Shown: one piece after another, positions 54,222-64,000 of the stretch
Layout of the letters: the number at the start of each line of letters is the position of its first letter
Numbering within the stretch: position 1 is the stretch's first letter
NCBI RefSeq assembly: GCF_018294505.1
Contig: NC_057809.1
Location: 417,993,485-418,057,484 of the forward strand
DNA: 64,000 nucleotides
Direction: 5' to 3'
DNA from: Triticum aestivum
Taxonomy: Eukaryota; Streptophyta; Magnoliopsida; Poales; Poaceae
Translations under genes and position numbers: made by a program
Notes under the pieces: generated by a model
The model's input: the letters and a program-made list of their open reading frames with translations, nothing else
The model's database searches: none
What the model was told of the DNA's origin: nothing

Positions 54222-54743
54222 ATGGCGTCTTCAAGTGCCCCCAAGGACAAGTTCTTCGAGAAGGTCATCAACCCCTACCTTATGGAGGTGCTGCAACACC
54301 CTCAAACCATTGAGATGCGTGAGGGGTTGCTGCACATCCGCGGTGTTGAGGGACCAAGGAGGACTGGAAGCATGGAGACAAGGCTCAAGGCATTGGAGCA
54401 ACAAGTTTTCAAGTGCCAGGAGATGGTGGAACGTGGACTCGACTCCAATCATATAATGATCATGGAGTTCACCAGCAACTACAAGCTAGATGACAAGAAC
54501 ATTGGGGAGGCCATCTTCAAGCTTCATGAGAAAATCGAGCGCCTCCAAGCCCAGATCTATGACTTGCAAAAGCAAAACTGTGAGTACGAATATAGATTCA
54601 AGAGGATGAGTTTGGCTGCAGATTTGAGGATCCCGGAGACTCGATCATCCTTCTATGATGGTGAGCCTATGCCTTGGAAGATGGACGATATGCCTACATC
54701 ATCAACAACTCCTTCAGCACCACCTGCGAGGAAGGAAACATAA
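54222..54743 (+). CDS. small coiled-coil ORF downstream of integrase in Gypsy I (173 aa)
   Basis: An intact frame starts MASSSAPKDKFFEKVINPYL with a good context (GCCATGG) and ends at 54741-54743. Features: a short basic N-terminus, a heptad-rich helix (METRLKALEQQVFKCQEMVE) and a second (IFKLHEKIERLQAQIYDLQK), then a Ser/Pro/Thr-rich tail. There is no signal peptide or membrane segment. In Athila elements this place is taken by an env-like ORF, which this is too short to be. It is the only long frame of Gypsy I without a defect, which may reflect short length or later selection. Function unknown. Confidence 0.68.
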   Translation: MASSSAPKDKFFEKVINPYLMEVLQHPQTIEMREGLLHIRGVEGPRRTGSMETRLKALEQQVFKCQEMVERGLDSNHIMIMEFTSNYKLDDKNIGEAIFKLHEKIERLQAQIYDLQKQNCEYEYRFKRMSLAADLRIPETRSSFYDGEPMPWKMDDMPTSSTTPSAPPARKET

Positions 54744-56044
54744 ACACATGGGTATGGGCACTCCCCTTGGCAACTGCCAAGCTTGGGGGAGTGCCCCGGT
54801 ATCGTATCACCATCACTTTTATCTTTACTGTTTTTCTTAGTTCGGTCCTTTTGGTAATATCTTGATCTAGTAGAATAAAGTTTTAGTATGATCTAGTTGA
54901 GTTTTGCTCTATGATCCTTCTATATAATCGAGTCCGTGAGCTCTATAATAAAGATTAGTGTTGAGTCAAGGGCTTGATTATCTTGCTATGATCTCAAGGG
55001 AATAAAATAAAAGAAAAATAAATAAAAAGAAATAAAGATATCATAAGGATCTTATGGAGAGTAATGAATTCACATATAAAAGTATGATGAATAAAAGTTG
55101 TTCAAAGTTGACAAACATAGTTTTGGTCATCGTTGCAATTAATAGGAAGTAAGAAAGAAAGAGAGGTTTTCACATATAAATATACTATCTTGGACATCTT
55201 TTATGATTGTGAGAACTCATTAAAATATGACATGCTAAAGAGTTGACGTTGGACAAGGAAGACAATGTAATGGGTTATGTTTTCTTACATCTGATATAAA
55301 TAATATTGTCATGGATCGTCCAACATGTTGAGCTTGCCTTTCCCTCTCATGCTAGCCAATTTATTTGCACCAAGTAGAGATACTACTTGTGCTTCCAAAT
55401 ATCCCTAAACCTATTTTTGCCATGAGAGTCCACCATACCTACCTATGGATTGAGTAAGATCTTTCAAGTAAGTTGTCATCGGTGCACACAACAAAAATTG
55501 CTCTCTAAATATGTATGATCTATTAATGTGGAGAAAATAAGCTTTATACGATCTTGTGATGTGGAAGAAAAAAAGCGATGGACTGCATAATAAAGGTCCA
55601 TATCACAAGTGGCAATATAAAGTGACGTTCTTTTGCATTAAGATTTTGTGCATCCAACCATAAAAGCGCATGACAACCTCTGCTTCCCTCTGCGAAGGGC
55701 CTATCTTTTACTTTTATCTTCTACCTTATATAAGAGTCATGGTGATCTTCACCTTTTCTTTTTACATTTTATCGTTTGGCAAACACAATGTGTTGGAAAG
55801 ATCCAGATACATATAGCTAATTGGGCGTGAGTTTTCATGAACTATTATTGTTAACATTACCCTTGAGGTAAAAAGTTGGGAGGCAAACTATAAGCCCCTA
55901 TCTTTCTCTGTGTCCGGCTAAAACTTCATAACCATACATATTGCATGAGTGTTAGCAATTGTGGAAGACTAAATGATAGTTGAGTATGTGGACTTGCTGA
56001 AAAGCTCTTATTGACTCTTTCCGATGTTATGATAAATTGCAGTT
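54744..56044 (+). other. 3' noncoding region of Gypsy I
   Basis: It opens with AAGCTTGGGGGAGTGCCCCGG (54779), the PPT-like motif seen repeatedly in C and H. 55146-56040 is closely similar to 15780-16640 of Gypsy C. No coding signal is seen. CACTA K interrupts at 56045; the polypurine tract and 3' LTR lie beyond the window. Confidence 0.82.
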
Positions 56045-56400
56045 TACTACAAAAAAAGACACATCCGTGACATTTTGGGCCGAACGAATTTTTTTGTCAT
56101 ACATATGACACTTCTATGACGATAATTGTGACAAAACCCGGTATAATCATAGATGTGGTGGGCTCCTACTTCTATGAAAAAAGATCATGACAGAAAATGG
56201 GCTTTTTCTCCTTGGCGGGACGGAGACGCAGCTGCATGACATTCTTTGGGCCGTCCATGACGGGAAAAACCATGGTAGAAGCGAGGGCGAGGAAAATTTC
56301 GGGGAGTTCCCGGTTACGGTGGGAGGTCAGGGGCCGAGCAATGCGCGTTTCTCTCATACACGTACGCGCGTGTGTGCGAGGCGTTGGCTCTAACTGATCC

Positions 56401-57500
56401 CGAGCGAGGCGTTGGGCTCTAACTGAATCCGAGCGATTGCACTGCAGGCTACGCGTTACTGAACCCGAGCGATTGATCGATGGCTGTTAACTGAACCCGA
56501 TCGAGCGATTCCTTCGCTACTGCTGCTAACTGAAGCCGGTCGGTGCTACCTCTGGGATGAACAGTGAGCGTTGCGGGAGGGTTTGGATGAACAGTGAGCG
56601 GTGGCGTTGCCTCTGGATGAACAGGACCCTGTGGTGTGGTGGAGGGCTGGATGAACAGTAGACGGTGGAGGGGTGCCCGTGGAGGCGTGGTTGAATAGGA
56701 CCCCGTGGTGTGGAGTGTTGGATGAACAGTAGACGATGGAGGGGTGCCCATGGAGGGGTGGTTGAATAGTAGCCGGTGGAGTAGCGCACGGTGGAGGCTG
56801 GATGAACAGGAGCCCGTGGAGGCTGGAGGAGGTCAACGGTAGCCCGTGGAGGCTGGAGGAGGTCGATGGTGGAGATGAACAGTATCCCGTGGAGTCCCGT
56901 TTTGTGGTACGCCACACCCCTCCCGATGAACAGGACCCCCGTTTCGACCGTAGCACTCCAACACAAGTCCGTTTCGTCCGTTTTGCGGTACGCCACACCC
57001 CTCCCGATGAACAGGACCCCCGTTTCGACCGTAGCAGGTCTGTTTCCTCCGTTTTGCGGTACGCCAGACCCCTCCCGATCAACAGGACACCGTTCAGGCC
57101 TCATTTCCATCGCATGTTCCGTCCAAGCCCTCCCGATGAACACGACCACACATTCTGTTTCGACCCAGCTGGTTGGCTCCCACGCGTTCCGTTGCCTCCC
57201 GATGAACACAACGCATTCCGTTGCCTCCCCATGAACACGACGCATTCCGTTGCCTCCCCATGAACACGACGACAAGGCTGTTTCTCTGTTCCGACCCAGC
57301 CATGTACACGAGCCCTGGCCGTACATATGCGCGAGTAGGCGTTCGAGACCTCGCCCGTATGTACACATACGTGGTTGTATTTTCTTTCTTGCACCATGGC
57401 TGCTGTACGTACGTGTACATGCTACGTGCGTGCCTCTACTACGACACGTACACGCCTCTACTACGACACGTGCGCGCCTCTACATCCACCAATATATATG
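56401..57500 (+). repeat. subterminal repeat arrays of CACTA K
   Basis: AACTGAACCCGAGCGA-type units occur at 56390-56520. GATGAACA occurs about 12-14 times between 56558 and 57265, with spacing near 30-75 bases, often as GATGAACAGTGAGCG or CGATGAACAGGACCCC. CTCTACTACGACACGT units follow at 57434-57490. Such arrays usually bind the CACTA DNA-binding protein; that is known for the family, not shown here. They create many overlapping false ORFs on both strands. Confidence 0.8.
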
Positions 57501-57529
57501 TACGTACACATTCGCGACCAGAATGACAA

Positions 57530-59620
57530 CGCTACGTACGCTTCGACCAGGTGGGTCCCGACTGTCAGGCACTTCCTTGCCTATGAAGATGTAGCTGGTG
57601 GGTCCCAGCAGTCAGGGGGCGAATCGTTTTTTTGCCCGGACGCACTTCCTTGCGTGCGAAGATGTAGCTGGTGGGTCCCAGCAGTCAGGGGCAAATGTTT
57701 TTTCGTGAAATACGGTGGCCCGTCTGGTGGGTCCCCGCTGTCAGGTGGAGGAATAATTATTTTGCACGTAATAAGGAGGCACTTCCTTGCTGCGGCCATG
57801 GACCCAGCTGTCAGCCTCTCCACGTACAGCCCACGTCCGATGGAAGCCGTTCCTTGACCATGTTGACCACGCCGCACCGAGAGCACCAGGGCGGTGGACG
57901 ACGGCGAGGTCTAGGAAGGGGACGATGCGGAGCCGGGGAAGACGTGGCAGTGGATGCCCACGCATAGAGGAGTACGAGGGTTCACTGGTTCGCTGCGGTG
58001 TGAGGCTGCCGTCGCCGCAGAATAACAAGGGGTGTGGGTGAGTAGAGGGATGTCCTGGCCAGCGGTGGGAGTAGTAGGGGGCGGTGAGGCCTCCGCCGCA
58101 TCGCAGCCAGCCACGGGAGGCAGGAGCACGAGGCACGACCGACGCTGGTTTGGGCGGCTGGAGCAAGAAGACCAGAGGTTGAAGAAGCACTACGGCCGTT
58201 GGATGGACATCGTATGGTCACTGGAGCTAGAATCGTGCATATTGACTAAGTTGACAAAGCCCTCCGTCCCCGTCAACTTAGTAGGCTCACACGTCAGCCT
58301 GCCACTATACTAGGTCCCAGCTAACAGGGGGAGTATTCATTTTTTATGCGTAATAAGGAGGCACTTCCTTGCGTGCGAAGATATAGCTTGTGGGTCCGAG
58401 CTGTCAGCGGCGGTAACGTTTTTTGCAAAATACAGAGGCCCTTTCGGTGGGTCCCTGATGTCAGGTGGAGGAACCATTATTTTGCGCGTAATAAGGAGGC
58501 ATTTCCTTGCATGCGGACGTGGACCCAGCTGTCGGCCTCTCCACGTACAGTCCACTTCAGATGCATGTTGGTCGTTGACCACGTTGATCAGGCCGTGTCG
58601 AGAGCACGAGGGCGGTGGATGACGACGAGGCCTAGGAAGGGAACGACACGGAGGCAGGGAAGACTCGGCAGTTGTTTCCCATGCAGAGGGGAGTACGACT
58701 GTATGAGGGTTTACTGGTTCGTCTGCCGTCGCCGGAGAATAACAGCAGGTGTGGGTGAGTAGAGGGATGGCTAGGCCAGCGATGGGAGTACGGTGGCGCG
58801 GTGAGGCCTGCGCGGCAGCAGAGCAAGCCGCGAGGAGGAGGGAGCAGGCATTCCTGCCGGCGCTTGTTTGAGCGGCTGGAGCAGGAAGAGCAGAGATTGA
58901 AGAAGCACGACGGCCGTTGGATGACCATCCAGCGGTCACTGCTTGTGCGTCAACCTTTTTTTAGGAAAGCCTCAAATCTATGGAAAACAGCATACAACCC
59001 ATCTGCCATTATTTCTAATAATTTACAGCCCATTTTCTAATTATTAAGGTTTTTTTGGAGCCCATATTCTTTTTGTTAGCATTACAACCCATATTGTGGC
59101 CACAGTTAAAAAACTTTTACGAAATTTTGCATATTTCGGTACGGTCCGAACTATTTTTAATCCCAAAATTTCGACTCACATTCAAACTGATTTTAAAAAT
59201 AAATGTGTATCAATATAAAATCCACCAAATTCTCCACGCATAAAAATTAATGTAATTTAAAATATCGAAATGAAAAAAAAGATATTTGAAACTAATTGCC
59301 GGTTTGATGTGTTTTAAAAATGTACAGCCCATTTCTCATTACTGATGGGCCATTTTCTCGGCTAGCCGAATGAAAGCTCTCCTCGTCTTGAGAGATTTGC
59401 AGCCCAACAGGCCTGACAAAGCGACTTACTTGGCAAATCACAAAAAAAACTAGGCCGTGGCCGTGGACCCAGCTGTCAGCCTCTCCACGTATAGTACTCT
59501 TCCGATGGAATGTCGTTGACCACGTTGACCACGCCACGCCGAGAGCACCAAGGCGGTGGACGACGGGGAGGCCTAGGAAGGGGACGACGCAGAGCCGGGG
59601 AAGACATGATAGTGGATGCC
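57530..59620 (+). repeat. larger diverged repeats in CACTA K
   Basis: A block with GACCCAGCTGTCAGCCTCTC recurs at 57801, 58522 and 59465, and ACTTCCTTGCGTGCGAAGAT-type units recur at 57569, 57646 and 58362. The third block copy is cut by Gypsy L at 59620. Between them, 58930-59450 is AT-rich without features. No coding signal is convincing. Confidence 0.78.
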
Positions 59621-61041
59621 TGATACGTCTCCAACGTATCTACTTTTCCAAACACTTTTGCCCTTGTTTTGTACTCTAACTTGCATGATTTGAATGGAAC
59701 TAACCCGGACTGACGCTGTTTTCAGCAGAATTACCATGGTGTTATTTATGTGTAGGAGCAAACGTTCTCAGAATGACCTGAAACTTCACGGAGACACTTT
59801 TCAGAAAATAAGAAAAATACCTGCCAAAGATGAAGGCCAGGGGGGCCACTACCTTGCCACGAGGGTGGGGGGCGCGCCTGTCCCCCTAGGGCACGCCCCC
59901 CTACCTCGTGGGCTCCCTGTTGCCTCTCCGACTCCAACTCCACCTCCATATATTGAGTTTCGGGGAGAAAAAGTCAGAGAGAAGAAATCATCATGTTTTA
60001 CGATACCGAGCTGCCGCCAAGCCCTAAAACTTCTCGGGAGGGCTGATCTGCAGTCCGTTCGGGGCTCCGGAGAGGGGAATCCGTCGCCATCGTCATCATC
60101 AACCATCCTCCATCACCAATTTCATGATGCTCACCTCCGTGCGTGAGTAATTCCATTGTAGGCTTGCTGGACGGTGATGGGTTGGATGGGATCTATCATG
60201 TAATCGAGTTAGTTTTTGTTAGGGTTTGATCCCCAGTGTCCACTATGTTCTGAGATTGATGTTGCTATGGCTTTGCTATGCTTAATGCTTGTCACTAGGG
60301 CCCGAGTGCCATGATTTCAGATCTGAACCTATTATGTTTTCATCAATATATGAGTGTTCTTGATCCTATCTTGCAAGTCTATAGTCACTTATTATGTGTT
60401 ATGATCCATTAACCCCAAAGTGACAATAATCGAGATACTTACCGGTGACGACCGTAGTTTGAGGAGTTCATGTATTCACTATGTGTTAATGCTTTGTTCT
60501 GGTTCTCTATTAAAAGGAGACCTTAATATCCCTTAGTTTCCGTAAGGACCCCGCTGCCACGGGAGGGTAGGACAAAAGATGTCATGCAAGTTCTTTTCCA
60601 TAAGCACGTTTGACTATATTCGGAATACATGCCTACATTATATCAATGAACTGGAGCTAGTTCTGTGTTACCCTAGGTTATGACTGTTACATGATGAACC
60701 GCATCCGGCATAATTCTCCATCACCGATCCATTCCCTACGAGCTTTCCATATATTGTTCTTCGCTCATTTACTTTCCCGTTGCTATTTCTATCATCACTA
60801 CAAAATACCAAAAACATTGCTTTTACTACTATTACCTTTTGCTACCGTTATCACTACTATCATATTACTTTGCTACTAAACACTTTGCTGCAGATATTAA
60901 GTTTCCTGGTGTGGTTGAATTGACAACTCAGCTGCTAATACTTGAGAATATTCTTTGGCTCCCCTTGTGTCGAATCAATAAATTTGGGTTGAATACTCTA
61001 CCCTCGAAAACTGTTGTGATCCCCTATACTTGTGGTTATCA
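59621..61041 (+). repeat. 5' LTR of Gypsy L (1421 bp)
   Basis: Starts TGATACGTCTCCAACGTATC and ends TGTGGTTATCA. A near-perfect GC hairpin lies at 59857-59912 and ATATAT at 59948, about 35 bases on. The border at 59621 falls inside the third block repeat of CACTA K, so L is younger than K. Confidence 0.9.
59857..59953 (+). promoter_or_regulatory. GC-rich hairpin and TATA-like box in Gypsy L LTR
   Basis: CCACGAGGGTGGGGGGCGCG at 59857 is the inverted repeat of CACGCCCCCCTACCTCGTGG ending at 59912, with three or so mismatches. ATATAT follows at 59948-59953. Confidence 0.6.
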
Positions 61042-61052
61042 AGACTATTTTC

Positions 61053-61070
61053 TGGCGCCGTTGCCGGGGA
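61053..61070 (+). promoter_or_regulatory. primer-binding site of Gypsy L (tRNA-Asp)
   Basis: TGGCGCCGTTGCCGGGGA is a full complement of the plant tRNA-Asp 3' end, 11 bases after the LTR. Confidence 0.92.
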
Positions 61071-61119
61071 GCATAGCTCTATTCTTTGAGTCACTTGGGA
61101 TATTTATCTGCTTATCATT

Positions 61120-63223
61120 ATGAAGAACTTGAGAGATCCAAAAACCAAGATCTATCCCTCAACTACGAGGGGAGGTAAGGAACTGCCATCTAGCTCTAAA
61201 CTTGATTCACCTTCTGTTTTGAGTAAGCTTGCGACACCTACACCTTCTTCTGCTATTCGTTCTGATATGTCGCATGTTATTGATGATGCCACTTCTGCTT
61301 TGCCTGATCATCCTCTTAGGAAAAATGAAATACTTGATATCTTGTATAATGGACTAACCAATGCCTCCAGAGATTACCTGGATAGTTGTGCTGGTTCTGT
61401 TTTCAGGGAAAGAACACCGGATGAAGCTGAAATTCTATTGAATAATATGTTGACAAATGAAAATAATTGGACACCTCTGGAGCCAATTCCTGAGCCTATT
61501 CCCTAAACCAACTCCAAAGAAGAGGGGTATTCTATTTCTCAGTCCTGAAGATATGCAAGAGGCAAAGAAATCTATGAAAGAAAAAGGTATTAAAGCTGAA
61601 GATGTTAAGAATTTATCTCCTATTGAAGAAATACATGGTCTTAATTTACCGCCTGTTGAAGAAACATATAATCTTAATCCTTTATCTATTGAAGAAACTC
61701 ATGGTCTTGATAACCCAACACAGGTAGTAAAGGTAAATTCTCTCTATAGATATGATAAAGCTGTAATCCCATTTACTAAAATTGCTAGCCCATGCTTAGA
61801 TGAGTTTGATAAATTTATGGCTAAGCAAGAAGACTTTAATGCTTATTTTGGTAGACAACTGAAATATAATTCAAATATTCTTGGACACTTGGGTGATTAT
61901 ATGGCTAATGTCAAAGGTGAACTTAAACTTATTAGTAAACATGCTTCTATGGTTACCACTCAAGTAGAACAAGTACTTAAAGCTCAAAATGATTTGCTCA
62001 ATGAATTGAATAGTAAAGATAATGATTATGTTGTTAGAGTGGCTACTACAACTGGTAGAATGACTCAGGAACCTTTGTATCCTGAAGGCCATCCTAAGAT
62101 AATTGAGCAAGATTCTTAGAGAAATAATTTAGATGCACCTAGTTCTTCTAAAAAGAAGAAAAAGAAAAATGATAAGACTTTGCATGCTTCTAGTGATCCT
62201 ATTGTTGAAACACCTGAGAATCCAAATGATATTTCTATTTCTGATGCTGAAACTCAATCTGGTAATAAACCTGAAACTAGTGATAATGCTAATAATAATG
62301 TTCATAATGATGCTCAACCTGGTAATGATAATGATATAGAAATTGAACCTCCTGTTGATCTTGATAACCCACAATCAAAGAATTAATGTTATGATAAGAA
62401 AGACTTTGTTGCTAGGAAACACAGTAAAGAAAGAGAGCCTTGGGTTCAGAAACCCATGCCCTTTCCTCCCAAACCATCCAAGAAAAAGGATGATGAGGAT
62501 TTTGAGCGCTTTGCTGAAATGATTAGACCTATCTTTTTGCGTATGCGATTAACTGATATGCTCAAAACAAATCCTTATGCTAAGTACATGAAAGATATTA
62601 TTACAAATAAAAGAAAGATACCGGAAGCTAAGATTTCCACCATGCTTGCTAATTATACTTTTAAGGGTGGAATACCAAAGAAACTTGGAGATCCAGGAGT
62701 ACCCACTATACCATGCTCCATTAAAAGAAACTATGTTAAAACTGCTTTATGTGATCTTGGAGCCGGTGTTAGTGTTATGCCCCTCTCTTTATATCGTAGA
62801 CTTGATTTGAATAAGTTGACACCTACTGAAATATCTTTGCAAATGGCTGATAAATCAACTGCTATACCTGTCGGTATTTGTGAGGACGTGCCTGTTGTAG
62901 TTGCAAACGTTACTATTTTAACGGACTTTGTTATTCTTGATATTCACGAGGACGATAGTATGTCTATTATTCTTGGAAGACCCGTTTTGAATACTACAGG
63001 GGCTGTTATTGATTGCACTAAAGGTAATGTCACTTTTCATGTTAATGGTAATGAGCACACGGTACACTTTCCGAGGAAACAACCTCAAGTTCATAGTATC
63101 AACTCTATTGGAAAAATTCCATCGATTATATTTGGAGGTTTTGAATTTCCTCTTCCTACTGTCAAGAAGAAATATGATATTCTTATTATTGGGGATGTGC
63201 ATATCCCCGTTGAGGTAACATAG
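61120..63223 (+). pseudogene. gag-protease of Gypsy L
   Basis: The frame opens MKNLRDPKTKIYPS at 61120. Gag motifs include ILDILYNGLTNASRDYLDSC. A one-base insertion near 61502 shifts the frame; stops at 62117 (TAG) and 62384 (TAA) follow in the new frame. A Lys-rich cluster (SSSKKKKKKNDK) and an Asn/Asp-rich linker precede the protease part, which has CDLGAGVSVMPLSLY (near 62752), IILGRPVLNTTGAVIDC and ends at 63223. The active-site DLG is the Athila variant of the DTG/DSG triad. No RT follows. Defects are few, so decay is moderate. Confidence 0.9.
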
Positions 63224-64000
63224 TGTTATTTGAAATTTCTCCAGTTCCATGTTATTCGGAATGAGTTCATTAACAAGACTTGATCAACCTTATTAGTGGA
63301 TTCCTTTTGATGACCATGAGATGGATGAAACTAGAAGGCACAACCTTCTGTATCCCACTTTTACTTTCTGTTATTTATATTAAATAAAATAAAAATAAAC
63401 ATTTGTCTATCTGTTATCTGATTATCCGTGCAATATAAAAATACCTCGAAAATAAAAGTTCTCCAAATGCCCTGAAAATTAAATATGATTTTTTCTAGAA
63501 TATTTGAGGATTTATGGAGCTGAGAACACACCAGGGGGCCAACCACCTGCCCACGAGGGTGGAGGGCGCGCCCACTCCTCTAGGGCGCGCCCCCCTACCT
63601 CGTGGGCCCACGATGGCCCTCCTCCACTTATCCTTTCACCCATACACTCCTTCTTCCTCCCCCAAACACAAATAACCAGCTCAAACCCGAGTCCAAGCTC
63701 GTTTTGCTGCCATTTTCGATCTCCTTGCTCAAAGCACCTCTCCCAAAACTGCTTGGGGAGATTTTTCCTTGGTATGTGACTCCTCCATTTGTCCAATTAG
63801 TTTTTGTTCTAGTGCTTTATTCATTGCAAATTTTTGCTGCATAGGTGACCCTGTTCTTGAGCTTGCATGTCAAATTTATATGTTCAAAAGTAGTTTTGAT
63901 GCATGATATAGGCTCTAGGCACTTGTATGAGTAGTTGCTATCAATTTTGTTGAGTTTGGTTCACTTTTATTTTGAAGTTACTAAAAATTTCAGAATTTTT
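63224..64000 (+). other. post-protease noncoding region of Gypsy L, with LTR-like hairpin
   Basis: After the protease stop comes AT-rich sequence (63224-63500), then an inverted repeat CCACGAGGGTGGAGGGCGCG ... GCGCGCCCCCCTACCTCGTGG at 63551-63606. A CT-rich leader-like stretch follows, then GTATGTGACTCC (donor-like, 63772) and TTTTTGCTGCATAG (acceptor-like, ending 63844). This repeats the internal promoter-like module of Gypsy I at 54011-54126. The window ends before any ORF it might serve. Confidence 0.6.

Larger units (their letters stand above)
33090..56044 (+). mobile_element. Athila-type Gypsy element I, interrupted by Copia J and CACTA K
   Basis: 5' LTR 33090-34580, Asp-type primer site 34595-34613, then Copia J (34680-49182), then gag-pol 49183-53905, a 3' ORF 54222-54743 and a 3' noncoding region cut by CACTA K at 56045. 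The RT motif [11 protein letters not shown] and the protease DMGAS are typical of the Athila lineage. The 3' LTR lies beyond K, outside the window. Multiple frameshifts and stops make it defective. Confidence 0.92.
56045..59620 (+). mobile_element. CACTA element K, 5' part, cut by Gypsy L
   Basis: TACTACAAAAAAAGACACAT at 56045 is the usual CACTACAAAAAAAGACAC end with its first C changed to T. Bases GTT (56042-56044) would be the target duplication. The subterminal sequence (GACATTTTGGGCC..., GAACCCGAGCGA repeats) is that of the large Triticeae CACTA family that B's 3' end belongs to. No transposase is present in the 3.6 kb seen; the remainder lies past Gypsy L, outside the window. Confidence 0.88.
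59621..64000 (+). mobile_element. Gypsy element L, gag-protease type, Athila-like, 5' part
   Basis: LTR 59621-61041, Asp-type primer site 61053-61070, gag-protease 61120-63223, then a noncoding region with an LTR-like hairpin. No RT, RNase H or integrase follows the protease in the 780 bases to the window edge, where the hairpin module normally found after integrase (as in I) already appears. It is therefore probably a non-autonomous, pol-deleted form, comparable to Sabrina-type elements (name from memory). The bases ATGCC (59616-59620) precede the LTR and may be its target duplication. Confidence 0.85.

Noticed and set aside
54222..54743. Env protein for the 3' ORF of Gypsy I
   Set aside because: Athila elements can carry an env-like gene here, but this product is short and coiled-coil, with no signal peptide or membrane anchor.
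56449..58939. Many ORFs up to 280 codons in CACTA K
   Set aside because: They are by-products of GC-rich subterminal repeats; repeated peptides such as FIGRGVAYRKT follow the DNA repeats.

Overview
The window is repeat-dense plant DNA, almost certainly from a Triticeae grass (wheat, barley, rye or a relative). The basis is CACTA termini beginning CACTACAAAAAAAGACAC, LTRs beginning TGATACGTCTCCAACGTATC, Athila-type Gypsy elements primed by tRNA-Asp and a SIRE/Maximus-like Copia element; these are typical of that tribe. I see no convincing host gene, tRNA, rRNA or CRISPR array. Practically every base can be assigned to transposable elements inserted into one another. Letters A to L and S below are my labels.

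Left third (1-18345). Gypsy A (minus strand; gag-pol 1-2228, an extra pre-gag ORF 2421-3158, 5' LTR 3267-5988) sits in CACTA element B (5989-9103), which keeps a decayed piece of its second ORF and its 3' end. B is inserted with an AGA target duplication into the 5' LTR of Gypsy C (9104-18345). A 1.55-kb probable solo LTR, S, with TTCCC duplications, is inserted in the same LTR. C has an Asp-type primer site and a long interior without coding capacity, dominated by a tandem triplication.

Middle (18346-34679). C sits in the gag of an old Copia element, D. D's gag is also split by a solo Gypsy LTR, E (18661-27076, CGAAA duplications), which is split by a CACTA element, F (19200-24074, TAG duplications). 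F contains a truncated Gypsy piece, G. D has no visible pol: gag remnants are followed by a TATA-containing stretch and a broken extra ORF (28174-29583). D is cut by Gypsy H (minus, 29584-33089), and H by Athila-type Gypsy I (5' LTR 33090-34580).

Right half (34680-64000). Copia J (minus, 34680-49182) is full length, with two very similar 1.38-kb LTRs, gag, pol and a very large extra ORF. It interrupts the leader/gag of I. Gag, protease, RT, RNase H and integrase of I resume at 49183-53905, broken by frameshifts and stops, followed by a small intact coiled-coil ORF (54222-54743) and a 3' noncoding region. CACTA K (56045-59620) interrupts that region and is itself interrupted by Gypsy L (59621-64000 and beyond), a gag-protease element lacking RT in the visible part. 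The deepest chain on the right is D < H < I < K < L.

Functionally, the gag-pol proteins (capsid, protease, reverse transcriptase, RNase H, integrase) copy element RNA and insert the cDNA. C, D and L lack some or all of these and would need proteins from relatives; C shares its primer site and 3' noncoding region with I. The most interesting recurring pattern is a second promoter-like module inside several elements (D, J, I, L), just before an extra or 3' ORF, together with a GC-rich inverted repeat that lies just upstream of TATA-like boxes in several unrelated LTRs.
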